A DNA stretch of 64,000 bases from Eucalyptus grandis (GCF_016545825.1 NC_052615.1:25226520-25290519); one strand, 5' to 3'. Counted from the stretch's first letter, positions 48,339 through 61,205 are shown. Numbers and translations: made by a program. Notes: generated by a model from the sequence alone, not told the origin.

Positions 48339-51300
48339 TCAGGCCGTGGATTTTGGGAGGAGATCACCGGGACCTGCCCAGAGCAATGTAAAACGACGGT
48401 CGGGGTCCCAGAAAACACCTATGAGGTAATAAATCCCGAGACATCCACATATAACCCAAGGAACGGTTGCGAGCCCAATGGTTCTGGTCAACACTACAAA
48501 CGTACCAGACGCAAAGGCTAGCACCATCCCCAACATCGCAATGTAAATGCAATTTGCGGCGTTGAGGTGAAATTTGCCTTTGCACGATCGCTTAACACAA
48601 AAGTATCAAATTGTAAGAACAATGCCATGGTGGAGAAACTGAACGCCACAGTGTTGGTTATCACAAAGGTTTTGAAAGCTACCCTGCCAGCAAGAGTCGC
48701 CATTCCTTGGTTGGGTCCGTCATTGCTATAACCTCCTGGCATCGTGAAGGCTGCGGCAAAGGTCGCTGTAGCTATGAGTGCTGCCACTAGTAGTTCAAGC
48801 TCAATAAAGCTTTTCAATGACGAATCGCTTCCTGTGGTTGGAGGAGCAGCTGGTTGATCCTCAAAAAGTTGCTTGTCTAACCTCTTTTTAATATCTCTCA
48901 CAGCCCACTGTTGAATAGTCGGGAATCCATGAGATCCTTGCAATGCACGAATAGCTAGAAGTCTTGAGAGATTGTTCTGAAGAATGTACAGAAAGAATCA
49001 ATTAACCCGTGGTTTTCCTGGCGAAATACTTCAAGACCCTCACTTTATTCGCTCAAAATCCATCTATAACAAATAGAATTTCTGGCCAAGTCCTAAATTA
49101 TTATTTTTCAATTCAATTCATCTCCTTTGGATGAGGTAGCTGGTAAATGAAACCAGCAAATAGAGTTTTTCAGGAGTAAACAATTACATCTTGGGCTATG
49201 CCATAGCTAAATGAAATTATCTAGGAATTGTTTGAAGCCCTTTTCTCAAATTGGGCAGAGTGCAGGTTGTCTCTTTTATCTCAAAACTTATTTGAAGGGG
49301 GGCAGAAATAAAACAGAAGGATTTTGGCTGACATTGTACAAATCATTCTGCTTCTCTTATATGAATGGGGCAGAATAGTTGTTTCAAAGTCAGAAGGTGC
49401 AAATAAACTTTTCGATTGAGGTCCTCTCAAGTTCCGGCTCACTATACGAGATAGTGGTTGACATCTCGGCACAAGGGCCATTAAACAGGCCGGATTTATT
49501 CTCCATTTTTCTTTTATTTCTTTTTCCCCCTTTACCTTATCCCCTACATAAGAAGCTCCCAATCCTTAAAGTTTTGCATAGGTTTCAAGATAAACAGGTC
49601 CCACATTCTGCATACTTTTTAATAAAACAAAATATTCGACCTTAAAATTGCTTTATAATATTTTTATTGTAAGCAGTTATTTGTTGACTATCGATACCAT
49701 ATAAATATTTTTTTTTATTAGTTTGTTTGTTTGCACGTGAAATGAGTATCAATTGAGCCGCAATTTCTTAACGATATTGAAGAAATTACTCTACGAGTGA
49801 ACAAATTGGGCTCTTATAGTGTGCAAGCAAGCATACCTTATCGTTAGCATGTATAATGTCAAGAGCGGTCAAATCATTCTTATTTGTGGCAAAGCGGTCC
49901 ACCTTCTTGTCTCTTGCAAGTATCAGAGTGCTTTTGTATTTTCTAAGATTCACAGACAAATGCAAAGCCGTGTTTCCATGAATGTCTTTTTCGTTGATAA
50001 TATTCTTCAGGTTTGGCATCTCTAATATGTACTTGACTACCTTTACATCTCCTCCGAGAACAGCTGCATGAAGAGCGGTTTGCCTTTTAAAGTTTATTAT
50101 GTCCCAAGCATCAGGATGGGATGTAACGAGCTTGTCAATGACCTCGATGTGGCCTTGAAACGCTGCAATGTGAAGAGCTGAATTCCCCTCTCTATCTAAC
50201 TCATATGCAACGGAGGTATCATGTTGCAAGAGCAGTTGAACTGCATCAACTTTGCCAAAGTGAGCGACATAATGAAGAGGAGTCCACCCTCTACACTCAT
50301 CCTTTTCTCTGATCAGTTCTGGTATCTTCTCCAAGATTTTCTTGCAACCTTTACAAATACAATAGGAATATGTCATGATTTAGATCGGTTTTAGCATTTT
50401 GACATTGATATCTTAACATTGCATTTCATCCCATTTAGCTTTCCCCCCTTTTTCTCCGTACTAGGGAGGAATATGTCATGGTTATTATGAAGTTTCTCTA
50501 TTGATCTTGTGTAACACATGTAGAATCTCACTACCTTGAATCTAGCATAATGCAGGAATTCCTAAAGTTTTTCATTTTTATAAGTGAATTTGTCAGAAAT
50601 TCGTGAAGTTGACGAAGAAGAAACTTCTTTTCTATTCAGCAAGGCATCTGCTCTGTCTAAGGCTAGAATAAAAGAGTAGGGTTTTCTACTATGATGCCAA
50701 TCATTTTACAAGAATATCGTGTCCAACTCAATTTTATAAAATTTAAACTAAATGAGGACTTAGCACCTTCTACATTTTCCAATGGTAAAGTCATTTTACC
50801 CCGCTTTTTCCAAGTCATCATAATTTTTCCCTGGGGAGTTAAAAAAGTTTTGAATCGATTTTTTGGAAATATATTGCAATGTGCCCTATCATCAATTGTA
50901 AACTGAAAAGCAAGTAATCATAAGGAGAAAATGACGAAAAAAAAAAGAGGAATACCAAAAATAAATAAATAAATAAAGGAACTGGATGAGAGAGAAAAGG
51001 GAAGACGTTGGGGTATGATGGTGATGGTGGTTGCCACCACTGCCACCACGGGAGACAGGAGGGTTTGATGATGGTGGTGCCTGGAGAACAAGATCCAGAA
51101 AAATTTGAAGAAAGAAATTAAGTACAAGCGAAATATGCACTCCGTGTCACAGTGTTTTTAATCATAACGTCCCGTATGTGGCCGGTCAAATGTGCTGTCC
51201 TTTTTGTTTTTAATCTTTTCTTTCCCGGCGGGTGTCACTCTCCTTCTACCTCTTTATCTTTCCAAGCCTCTAGTGTCCCTCTCTATTCCCTCTTTTCCAT

Positions 51301-52889
51301 TTTTGGCTTCCGACACGCCATTGGAGCAAGTATAGACTCTAGAAGGAGCATTGATGGAAGAGAGATTGGGCCAAAGGTGCCAGAACTTTGATGAGAAGTC
51401 GAGGTAGAGAAGGCGTTGCACTCTAGCTGGCAAAGGCATTCACGGGAGCAAGGGAAAAGGGCCACCAAACAGCATTTGTCATTTGCTAGTCCCTATGATC
51501 AGATAACTGAGGAATCGGCCACTGAAGCAGCTCGCAAACGCAGAGTTGAACGACCATGAGGCAGATCGAACTTGCAGGACACTGACTGACCGTCCTCAAA
51601 CAAGACGATGTCTACAATTTGATCACCGGTCGTCCCCTCACTGGATCTTGGCTCCAGGACTCCTCACTCGTCCTCTCCGATTGGCTCTCCATCGAAAGTC
51701 ACTTCCTATTGTTCCCTCTAACCGGCAAGAGCGTCATCGAGTTCAGCCCTGAATCCGCGGGCATCCTGGGGTTCACAGCGGCTTGGCTTGGGGGCCAGCC
51801 GTGTTGTCCTCAATGACGTCGCGCCAACGTCGGTGAGAGAAAATTGGGAGAGAAAAACAAAACATGAGACATGAAAGGCATGTCTGAAGAAGAAAAAAAT
51901 GGAAAAAAGGAGTAGAGAGGGGCACTGTAGGTGGTAAGACACTAATAAAGGCCGAAAAGATACGAAGAAGGAAAGCGGGACCTACGGGGAAAGAAAAAGA
52001 GGGACTCCGCATTTGACCATATAAAAAATTAAACAAAGGAGAGTAATGCTAAAAGGTGAGTCACATCAGGGACGATATGATGAAAACACTATAATAAGGA
52101 GTAAAAATCGCAGCCCATTAGTGAATATATTTACTATTATATTTACAAAGTACTAGTGTAGAAGGGGGCATCGCTGCTACCACCAGCAGTCTCGCCCAAG
52201 GGAAGTCTCGCGCTAGGGAGAGAACTTCGGTTACTTGGGTTATCATTTGTTTAAAGTGGGTTTAGAATCTTGTGATACTTACTTGATAGTGGGAGGAGCC
52301 CTGCAGCATTCAGAGCTGTCAGTCCATTAGGGCCCTTACGAGAGGATGGCGACGAGGAAGCACATAAAATCGGCTCAATGATATCCTGAAATCTTCGATG
52401 TATTGCGAGATAAAGCGGGGATTCACCAGCAGCATTAACAATATCACATAGGTGAGGATCTTCTTCAATAAGCAACTCCACGACCCCCTTGCAATGTCCT
52501 CTTATTGCAGAGTGCAACAAGGTATCTTCATCTGAATTTGATATCCTAAGTAGCTCTTTGTATTCGTCAGGTTGATGTATTGCTTTCGCCCGATCAATAA
52601 ATACTCGAACCATTTCATAGCTTCCTAGTTGAGTAGCAACATGTAAGGGAGTGTCTCCTTTGCAATTACATTTCCAAAGAAGGGATGATCTTGGTAGATC
52701 TTGAAGAAACTCTTGGATGAAATTTGCCCGCTCGAATTGAGCCGCAACGTGAAGAACATTGTTTCCCTTTGGCGTTGTTTGGTGGAAAAGGTTCTCTCCA
52801 TTTTCCAAACTTATTGTCATCAGGGAATGAAATTCTCCCGACTTTGCAGCCCTATACACTTCAGGATGCATACGCAGTATCTCTTTCAT
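48339..52889 (-). CDS. Ankyrin-PGG membrane protein, copy 2 (ACD6/ITN1-like), one frameshift
   Basis: Exon 1 52889-52283 (ATG at 52889; donor GTAAGT), exon 2 50348-49837 (AG acceptor; donor GTATGC), exon 3 48976-48339 (acceptor TTCTTCAG). Exons 1 and 2 sum to 1119 nt, 373 codons in phase. About nine ankyrin repeats are visible (near residues 42, 78, 121, 155, 188, 223, 257, 291, 327), for example GDTPLHVATQLG and GWTPLHYVAHFG. Exon 3 has a basic linker, then the PGG domain: FAAAFTMPGGY at about 446-456, followed by membrane segments. A one-base loss at 48577-48578 (minus GCAAAGGC where GGGC would keep frame) sends reading to a stop, while the fourth membrane segment and tail stay open in the other frame to 48339. 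It is therefore a recent pseudogene, an error in the assembly, or a protein truncated in the third membrane segment. Relatives sit in the plasma or endoplasmic membrane and act in immunity or stress signalling. Intron 1 holds a captured methyltransferase fragment. Confidence 0.85.
51150..52091. mobile_element. TIR element carrying a methyltransferase fragment, in intron 1 of ankyrin copy 2
   Basis: The left end reads CAGTGTTTTTAATCATAACG then TCCCGTATGTGG. The right end on minus reads TAGTGTTTTCATCATATCG then TCCCTGATGTGA. This is an imperfect inverted repeat of ~32 bp. CAGTGTTTT-type ends are seen in plant hAT elements, but I found no matching target duplication (CCGTGTCA against TAATAAGG), so the boundaries and superfamily are uncertain. 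The interior is GC-richer than the intron around it and holds a coding remnant (51600-51830). Confidence 0.55.
51600..51830 (+). pseudogene. METTL21-like lysine methyltransferase fragment
   Basis: The plus frame reads LTGSWLQDSSLVLSDWLS, then LTGKSVIEF, then GFTAAWLG, and after a one-base frame change ASRVVLNDVA. This matches the order in the METTL21/methyltransferase-16 family: 'TG..WDSALVL..WL', the SAM-binding 'GKSVIELGAG.GLPG', 'AA.LGA..VV.TD'. The glycine-rich SAM loop is damaged (SPESAGILG) and the rest of the enzyme is absent, so it is inert. In the family it methylates lysines on chaperones and other proteins. It lies on the opposite strand to the ankyrin gene, inside the TIR segment. 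Confidence 0.72.
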
Positions 52890-52969
52890 TCTCAAGACAC
52901 GCAGTAGTTGCAAGTGAACTTATCAATATAAGCAATGAGTTCAAATGGGAGGAATTTCTTTGAGTTTTT

Positions 52970-54230
52970 CAAGAGGATTGGTGAAAAGGGAAAATGCTGG
53001 AGAGGAAATTGAATTGAGCTTCCTAGGAACTAAAATGGGGACATTTATATGCATATGGTGGTTCTTCAATTGTTTCGATGAAATTGAAATAAATTTAGCA
53101 GGTTTAGAGAATAGTTTCCAAAAAGTCTGATTGGTATGCGTTTTGGACTTCCTGCTTTCCACTTTTTATCAAAATCAGAACATCCTTCTAGAAGAAGAAT
53201 CGGATATGATTAACTTGTTTATTAAAGCAATAATATCCGTTCACTTTGAGCTGTAATTTTTTTTTTTTTTTTTTATGAATTGAATCGGATCTGATTTAAC
53301 TTATTTATTAAAGAAATGATTTCGTGGGCCCACTTTTAGACGTAGTCTTCTTTTTTTATTTTATTTGTTCATCGAAAAGTCCTTTGCTCTTTTTAGTCTT
53401 CACGGTCCAAGTTTGTCGTGAGCATGCATTCTCATCATGGTGCACATGGTGGACCCTACCCAAGCTTGGTCCCACTCGAAGATTTACATATGTAATTATT
53501 ATGGAGCACGAACTTAGGTAAAATTCAACCAATAAAAAACTTAGGTAAAAATGAGTTGACGACCAATTTGAGCTCATCCAATAATCACCTCTACTTCTAT
53601 AATCCATTGACAAAAGTTGGAGCTCATAATGATATGTTTTCTATTGTAATGTTTGCACAATATTCTATAACAAATAAAAATCTATCAAAAATTTATGATC
53701 GTTCAATGACTATCTATCATTTTTAATATGTGGAAGAGATACACGACAAAAGGGTAAATTTAAATAAATAAAAAAGAGAAGGCAAGGCTGAAGTTGTTCT
53801 ACTTTTTTAGCAAGGGCCAATGAACCTTGTCGAGGTCTCAGTGAGGGCCAACAACCCTTGCAGGTCTGTCCATGGGCAAGGGCTCGCAGGCCCTCATCTA
53901 CGTCACACACAGTGGTCTTCATTGTGAAATAATATGTAGAACTAAATTCTTAAGACTATTTTCTCATATTTGACCTTCATAGAACATTAACCTTAATTAT
54001 GTCTGCAAATTGGCAATTAGTGTCCTACCAGAAACCCATCAACATTATGTGTATGTAGATCTGAATTCTTTGTTAACAGCAAAACTGCACTGGCAATGGG
54101 TTATTTTTTCCTTTTTTTAACTCAACCCGTTCTTATGTATGTTGGCCTAGGCTCTGCTCCCACATTGGTGCCATGAATAATTTTTTATTAGTTCATTAGA
54201 AAGTGGACTTATTTTTGTTGATGGACTCTT
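52970..54230. other. Spacer between C2 and C3
   Basis: Directly upstream of ankyrin copy 2 is GGAGGAATTTCTTTGAGTTT and further promoter-like AT-rich sequence. Two copies of 'ATCGGATATGATTAACTTGT' / 'ATCGGATCTGATTTAACTTA' lie at 53201 and 53285. 53770-53905 is a GC-rich scrap resembling MULE interiors (AAGGGCCAATGAACCTTG). No gene is seen. Confidence 0.4.
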
Positions 54231-54259
54231 TACACCGTCTCTGACTTTGAAGAGAAATA

Positions 54260-57200
54260 GGAAACGGCTCATGGGACTCATGGACTATGTCACTTCTAGA
54301 GCAGGTAATTTCTCATACGACTATTGCTTGTTATTTTTAATGATTTGCATCTGATGTCCGTGACGATCTGTTATGTTCCTTGCCTTCCAAACTGCCGTTG
54401 CTTGTGCGAAGGTGTTGACAGTTGCTGGTGAGATATATAGTCTTGTGGTACCTGAAGTGTATCTATAAGTCTACACAAATGCTTTTGAAAGCTTAAAAAA
54501 TGAAAGTTATAGTAGCCATTATTTACCTAAAAACATGGGGTTTAGATGCTGCAATGGTCAGCTCTTTATAATTATTCTGTGCCCTTCCATGTTATACTCC
54601 AGTCTTGGGTAATATAACCAGCATACTAAATTAATGTAGTACATCGACAAAACATTTAGCTCAATAAGTGGCGAATGGATAAATGGCAATGCTGTAATCC
54701 ATGTATTCTTACCGTTGTTTTTGTCCTGTTGCCGTTTACCTAGTTTCTCATGTTCATGGTTAGAGTTATCTGTCGACCATCATTGCAACTTACCTGCCTA
54801 TCTCAGCAAGCACCGTGATTGGTCGAGGTGTTGTTGAATTTCGTGATAGAGGACCTCTAGTGAGAAAAAGTGCTGCAATGAGTGAGTTACACATTTCCGT
54901 GTCATGCCTTCTTTCTTTTCGATATTGAGGTGAAAACATGTGACGAATCACTTTATACCGTTCGGAGATTTTGTTCCCCTTTTTCCTTTCACAAGTCTTA
55001 TAGTATTCTTCTTTATTATATTACCGACCAACTTTTGAGACACACACATAAAATTCTCTTTCTTGTCTGTTCGTTCCCTAAACATGTGGTTGAAGTATAA
55101 TACTTTGAGTCTGCAGAGAAAATGTGATTCCGCTTTGCAGCATGACACTTTGCCAAGCCATGCTACTATGGTGTAAATTTCTGCAACTTCTAGGAAAAAA
55201 AAAAGAAAAGATATCATAAATGCTATAACTTTCGTACGGCATTCTCTCTTTTTTTTTTTATCATTTAAATGTTATCACTTATGTATGGCACTCTTTTAAG
55301 TACCATAATTTTTTTTCACAATCACTTGAGTGCTATATAACTTTTTAATCAATTACTTGATTGTTATAATTTTTTTTAAATGTTCACTATAAGCGCTAAA
55401 CTACATCAAATTTCTGGTATTTGAGTGAACACTCTAAAAAAATTTTTTGACACTTAACTGATCAACTAAACATACTTTTTTAGAAATAATGGCAATTAAG
55501 TGATAGGAAAAAAAAAGTTATAGCACTTTAGCAAATGCCGTATAAAATTTATGATATTTATAGTGTCTTTTATCCATAACTTCTAGTATAATCCCAAAGG
55601 TGACACTTGATTGCAGTCGTGGGCCTTTTAACAGCAAGTCTCTTCCTAGAACATTGTGCCTATGCTAGTACTGCTATGGGCCTAGACTATGAACCTTGAC
55701 TACGTTGGCATAACCCATTTGAAGCTTTTCAATGTGGCTTCTTTTTTTAAGCAAGATATCGAGGAAAGAGTATCTAGAGAGAAGAGGAACGGTATCTTAT
55801 TCTTGGTGAATGATTAAGTAGTAATTATTGACAGGAATGATTTCCATGCTACAAAGGATTAAATTCCTCATAGAGGAATGTCGGGTTTTAAGGATGATGC
55901 AACAAATCGTCGATCATAACCCTTTTGATGTTTGCTTTACATTTGTGTAAACAATCTCCAAAGGATCTGTGGCACCTTGCTGCACTAATTTCCAATCTCC
56001 AACCAATTTGCGAGATATTTTGGAGAGTTTTGGATGGGACTTAGTAGGTATATCTTTTTCCTTCTTTAATAGTCAGAAATCTAAATGGTTCATATTAAAT
56101 ATTTCTCTACACTGTGAACATCAAATAACATAATGTCACAAATTAAATCAACTGTAGAGCTTGCTAAGTTCTTTCTTGCTAAAACTGTACCTAATATGAT
56201 TGATAGATCTATTGACCTACCTTCTTGATGTTTTGGTCCTTTTTGTTGTTATCTGCAAAGGAATAAAGTGTGCTACTACTTAATCGGCAAAGAGAGTTAC
56301 TTTATTTTATACTCTTTCACTTGAATTGAAATTCACAATTCATTTGATGAAAGAAGCACAAATAGTAAAAGAGAAAGGGGGTTGTCATAGGACAGTGTCA
56401 TATAATGTCACATTTAGAAATTCTTATGAAAAGTGAAAAATTAGTGGGCCCACAGAAAAGAAACCCAGTCTCTCCTGTCTTGAATAATGACACTTCAGTG
56501 CCAAGTAAAGGCATAAAGAAGAAAAAGAAAAGAATAATGAAAGAAAAGAATAAAGTTATGTGTGCTTTTCATTTGTGTATTTTTTTTTAATAAATGGACA
56601 ATAGGGAGGTTTGTTTCCATGCTTCTTTTACTTGCCATAGACACCAACTACCTATTTGGAAAATTTCAAACTATCGTGTCATTCAAATATTTAAGCAACA
56701 AACCATTCTCCTAAATTCTTTGATTCTTATTACTCAATTCATTAGGAATCTAAAATACCTCTCCAAAGTACTTTAGTTAGCTATTTTAATTGACCGTACT
56801 TGTTTCTATCCTAAATTCGTGATCTTCCGATTCGTTAATTTGGTTACTACAGTAAAATCATTTTGAATCAGTTATTGGTTAAATGCCACAAAGATGACGG
56901 AGAATTTTTTTTTTTTTGGGGGTGTGGGGTTGGAGAGAGAAGCCCTGTTGTATTGTTCACGTTGCCATGTTAGACGAAAAAAGTTCTGCATTGGACTCAT
57001 TTTTTATAAGAAAAGCCATGTATTAATAAAAATTTCATATACAAAACATAGAATATGTTGGAATTTACAACTAGAAGCACTTGAGTAATCGTTTTTCCAC
57101 CAATATAACACTTGAGTAATTACTCAAAAAATTTTGGCACTAAAAAGATATGACATTTAGTGTTATTTTCCTACCAATGCTCTTTGAAATAGAGATTGAT

Positions 57201-58246
57201 AATGATTGGTAAAGTATTTAAGCTAGATCATGGTAGAATGTCCTAATGGTTTAGAAAGCATGCATTTTGAATGGTTCCATTCTTTTGAGAATTATTTTCT
57301 GCACTCAAACCAATTCCAAAATTAAGAATTCACTTGAGAAGTTGCACGCGCATAGATAAATGAGAAATTAGGGGATTGGAATATTTTTAACATTAACATT
57401 GACTTGGACTTAACTGTTCTATTTTTTATTTTGGGTCTATGTCATTAAAAATTCGAAACTTGTATTCACATAATAAATTTATCCAAACTAGTTTTCGTAT
57501 CACATAAAAACCTTCAACACATTTTACCCCAAACTAATTTTTGTCTTATGAAAAATCTCAAAATTGATAACCTGACCAAAGATTACCTTGACCGTTTGAT
57601 CCTAAACTATTAATGGATGATATATTTGACTTAGGATTCTGCCTTGGGCCAAATATGTTATGAGGAATTAGTTCAAGATTGTTTGCAAGATGAAAATAGA
57701 GTTTAGGATAAATGTATTATGAGGTATTGATTTGAGATTTTGATGGTAATAAACCTATTTTTGTTGCATCTTGTATGGCCAACAAGATATAACATAGAAG
57801 TATTTGAAACGTGTTCTAAGCCTTATATATGAAATTTAACCATGTTGAATTTAAGGCTGAGGATTACGAAATCGAGTTTGCCGAGCTTCCTCCTCTACAA
57901 TCTTATGGTGCAAGACTTGTAAATCCATGACATGGTCCGCGATTACATTGTGCAGTGACTTATGATTGTCATTTGATCATGGGGCACCCAAGTTTGTAAA
58001 GTCAGTGATCTAATGAAAATTGCATTTACACGAGAAAAATGGATGTAACATAACCGATGAAAGAGCATATAATGATATGGTGTCGTCATTGTGGTGTAAT
58101 ATTGTTGTACCATGCTTTTGCGACTTACTCAATGCTACCATTTGCATCCTTTTTAACCTTTGATCTATTGGGAAAAATAATATGAATGAATCTAACTGAT
58201 GGATTTCTTGCAAACCAAGCTTTACATCGAGGATAGGATTAGATTG
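54260..58246 (+). pseudogene. Palmitoyl-protein thioesterase-like pseudogene, copy 3
   Basis: 54260-54304 reads GNGSWDSWTMSLLEQ with a GTAATT donor, matching the thioesterase 'GDGTWNSWF.PL.EQ'. 54388-54430 reads QTAVACAKV (family: QAEIVCEKV). 54807-54859 follows a CAG acceptor and reads STVIGRGVVEFRDRGP (family: GNLIGRGVVEFC) before GTGAGA. These are the exons missing from copy 2, so the two copies together cover most of the family. The exon at 56770-56820 is lost. The last exon (about 58225-58246, then 59447-59480) is interrupted by a solo LTR and has a TAG where DWIG's Trp codon should be. The sequence around the catalytic Ser is not preserved. Confidence 0.7.
55880..57830. other. C3 duplicated block matching C2 43990-44760 and C1 1032-2460
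   Basis: 56140-56480 aligns with 44060-44420 (phrases 'GAGCTTGCTAAGTTCTT', 'TTTTGGTCCTTTTTGTTGTT'). 56580-57830 aligns with C1. These are the intronic parts of the thioesterase copies. Identity is moderate, roughly 75-85 percent by eye. Confidence 0.6.
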
Positions 58247-59446
58247 TGAGAGTGCTAATATGAACACCTTGAGGAGGTGAATAGGTGTATAAAATAAACC
58301 TTGGCAAGAATATGCGGAATAAAATAAACTTCGAGTAAAACAAAAGAGTTAAGGAAGAGAATAAAAATACAAGATTTATAGTGGTTTGGCTTAATCCAAG
58401 CCTACGTCCACTCTCCCACGCTAACAGCCTTCTTGGCTGGATTCCATTATGCAATCAACAAGAGATTACAACTTCGAGTGCAAACACTTAATAGTAGATC
58501 ACACTATCTCACTAAGTCACTCTTTTGGTATTTCTCTCACGATCACAAACGTTTAAGCTCAACAAAGACAAATGTATGATCGAAAGTCGCTCAGACTTTG
58601 GAATTATAAATTCTACGCTCCGTCTCTTACTTGCTCATCGGTCCTTCATCTCCTTAAATACTCCTCCACTTCCAAACTACACGTTGGACAGTATCCCGGA
58701 GAATCGTCTTCCAATATACCCATTGGACAGCTCTGTATCTAGAAGATTTGGTAGCCGTTAAGTGACAAAGGTAGAATCCCAAATTGATTCCGATTGCCCA
58801 TACAAACGAAATCTTGGTTTCCATAAGTAAAGCTTCTTCGTATAGAAAGTTCTTGTCTTCAAGATCAAATCGTCAATCAAATGGATTGAATCAATCAAAT
58901 CAATCTTCATGTGGAATCCAAACCAGATCACTAACCGTTGTATGATTGGGCTTGAGTTACGTTCTGTCGAATCTGGATGTAAAGTCTGATAGCCATAGAC
59001 TTTACAAGCTGAGTCTGAGTGCAATAGACTTTACAATCTAGGTATGAACATATCTGCTTTTGAACAGATTTAGCTTTAAGGTCTGTACCTAGTTCAGCTT
59101 CAGCATAGAGTCTGTCTTCTGGTTCATCATTCACGTTCAGTCTAGAATTAGTTAGAGTTGACAAACTTTTAATGTAGAACAGACTTTGACACTAAAGTCT
59201 GGCAGTCTTCAGACTTTGAGTCTTGAGTCTGGCAGTCTTCAGACTTTGATACAAAAGTCTGGAAATCTTCAAAATATACTCTGGACATATGTTACGTTCA
59301 GTCTTCTAGCCGTCTTCTGACTTTGATAATATCCTTTACATTTTCTATCATCTGCATGGTCTATTACTCAACCATCAAACATATTAGTAGCCTTTGATTT
59401 ATTTTGTCATCTTCAAAACATCATAAGGGATTTCCCTAACAGATTG
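58242..59446. mobile_element. Solo LTR (1195 bp) in thioesterase exon
   Basis: 58247-59441 starts TGAGAGTGC and ends CCCTAACA, with GATTG on both sides (58242-58246, 59442-59446). No second LTR or internal region is present, so it is a solo LTR. 'ACCTTGAGGAGGTGAATAGG' near its start is a phrase common in plant copia LTRs. Near the right end (59165-59290) are short tandem words 'AGTCTGGCAGTCTTCAGAC'. Removing it joins ATTAGATTG to AAGAACTTGGGTGAAGCT, which aligns with the uninterrupted copy at 46517-46540, confirming the insertion. Confidence 0.9.
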
Positions 59447-59582
59447 AAGAACTTGGGTGAAGCTAGGAAAGTCAAATTCATCGTCTCTGTGTTGACCCCT
59501 CATTTGAGTCAATAGTTTAAGTATTTATTCTTGTAAAAGTACCCCCAAAAAAACAAAAAAGCAAGGGAATAGTAAAAAGAAC

Positions 59583-60300
59583 TAAAACGATAAATAGGCA
59601 AACAAATAATAGTCAAATCAACAAATAAAAAAGGGATCTAATATGGTCTTGGTCTATTTTCTATAGCCCCGATCAGCTGGCCCGGCCCATGTCCAAATTC
59701 GTTGATCACAAGAGAAAAAAGAATAGAAGAAAAATTGCCCTCGAAGAGAAGCTCCGTTCGAGAAGCTTCCGGATTCTTCCCCCACCACCGTCGTACGTCG
59801 CCCACCTCCTCCGGCCGTCGGACGGCGCCCGCCACGTCCAGCCTTCGTCGATCCTCAGTCTCGGGAAGACACTGATCGAGAGAAAACCATTTTTGAGGCA
59901 CGCATGCACACCTGAGAGAAAAACACCCGGGCAAGGACGATCGAGCAAAGGGGGAAAACTTGCACCCCCTCAGCACGTGTCTTTGGAGTTTCTTTCTCTT
60001 CGGTCATCCTCATCCACCGGTGATCAACACGGTTTACCATCGCCGGCCATCAACTCACATACGAACTGTAAGAGAACTAGAACATAAGGCGACGGTTGAA
60101 ATCACTCTAGAGGTTTTGGAAGCATCCAGAAGACTCTCTTCCAGTGATTTCTTCTGAATCCTCTCCCGCCTCTTCGTTTTCAATCGTGTTTTTGACCGTG
60201 AAGACTTGAAGCAATTTGTGTTCGTCTGAAAACTTCATTACCGGTGCTCATCCTCACCAGCGACGTTTTCCGGATCCTCCTTAACTAAAAATCCCAAATG
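59583..60300 (+). other. Transcript-leader-like block, copy 2
   Basis: Matches 2460-2800 from 'ATAAATAGG(T/C)AAACAAATAATA' onward, including GAAGCTCCGTTCGAGAAGCT, and carries an extra ~113 bp (59870-59985). C2 has no equivalent between its thioesterase and ankyrin copies, so C1 and C3 share an insertion that C2 lacks. Confidence 0.5.
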
Positions 60301-60722
60301 ACTTTTAGGGCCTGGACCCCCAAAGTACAAGTTTGACCCATATGCGAACCGGATTCATAAGCCTAGCCCACACCCCTTTGGCGAGGGCTGGATGAGGCCG
60401 CCCCTCATCAAATCAGGCTAGGGGCCCTTACTAGCGGCTAGCGAAGGAAAGAGAAAAAGAAAAGAAGCAAAAGAGAAGGAAAAGAACGAGAAAAAATTCA
60501 AAAAAAAAATTCAAAAAAATTTAAAATTTTAAAAATATTCACGTCAGCGCCAATTGTGTCACATAAGATGGTCGACATTTATGCCAACAATTTTTTTATT
60601 ATTAAAATTGACTAGGTTGACTCAATTAGTACCAAAGTGAAAAAGTTTAGGATTAAATTGGTCAATTGATATGTTTAAGACTCAATTGACATCAATGCTA
60701 TAATCTTTTTTTTTTTTTGGGT
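60300..60722. mobile_element. Decayed MULE-like fragment in C3
   Basis: GC-rich part (60370-60440, AGGCTAGGGGCCC), then A-rich tract, 'TTCACGTCAGCGCC', and end words 'AAGTTTAGGATTAAATTGG' and 'AAGACTCAATTGACA'. It has the same layout as 28780-30234 but only one clear end. Confidence 0.5.
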
Positions 60723-60837
60723 ACTTTTCTCGTTCACAGTTTGTATTGATCAATGGCTAGGCTGTTCAAGGGCCGCTGCTCCTCTCATTGCATTATATTC
60801 CACACACAAACACGAAAGACAGAGAAATAATTGTTTT

Positions 60838-61205
60838 CAGCATAAGTGGATGACTGAATTTTTATAGGTTGATATGATGACACGCCTTTGGCGTCGTGTG
60901 CCTAATTATTTGATGATGTTGCTTGCTCACTGGATTGACATTCAAAGTTCTAAGATTACCTAGAAAGACGACATTCTCATTTCTATGAATGCCTTACGAA
61001 GCTTTTGAAATAATCAGACAGGAAGGATCTCACATCACCCATGACTCTTGCTCTTAACAGATGCTGAAAATGTTACGGCGCTTTCTGTGGTTTTGCAGAA
61101 CTATGCCAAGAAAGAGAGATGCATAAAAGTTAGAAGACAAAGTCCCAATTCAGCGGCAACTTCAAGTAAAAAACTAAACATCACATTCTTTGACAAAACT
61201 CCAGG
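60838..61205 (+). other. Conserved flank block A, copy 3
   Basis: Third copy of the block (see 23752-24140), frame-broken. The preceding 60740-60830 also matches 46700-46780. Confidence 0.5.

Noticed and set aside
51142..52099. 8-bp target duplication for the TIR segment in the ankyrin intron
   Set aside because: CCGTGTCA and TAATAAGG do not match, so the segment's superfamily is left open.
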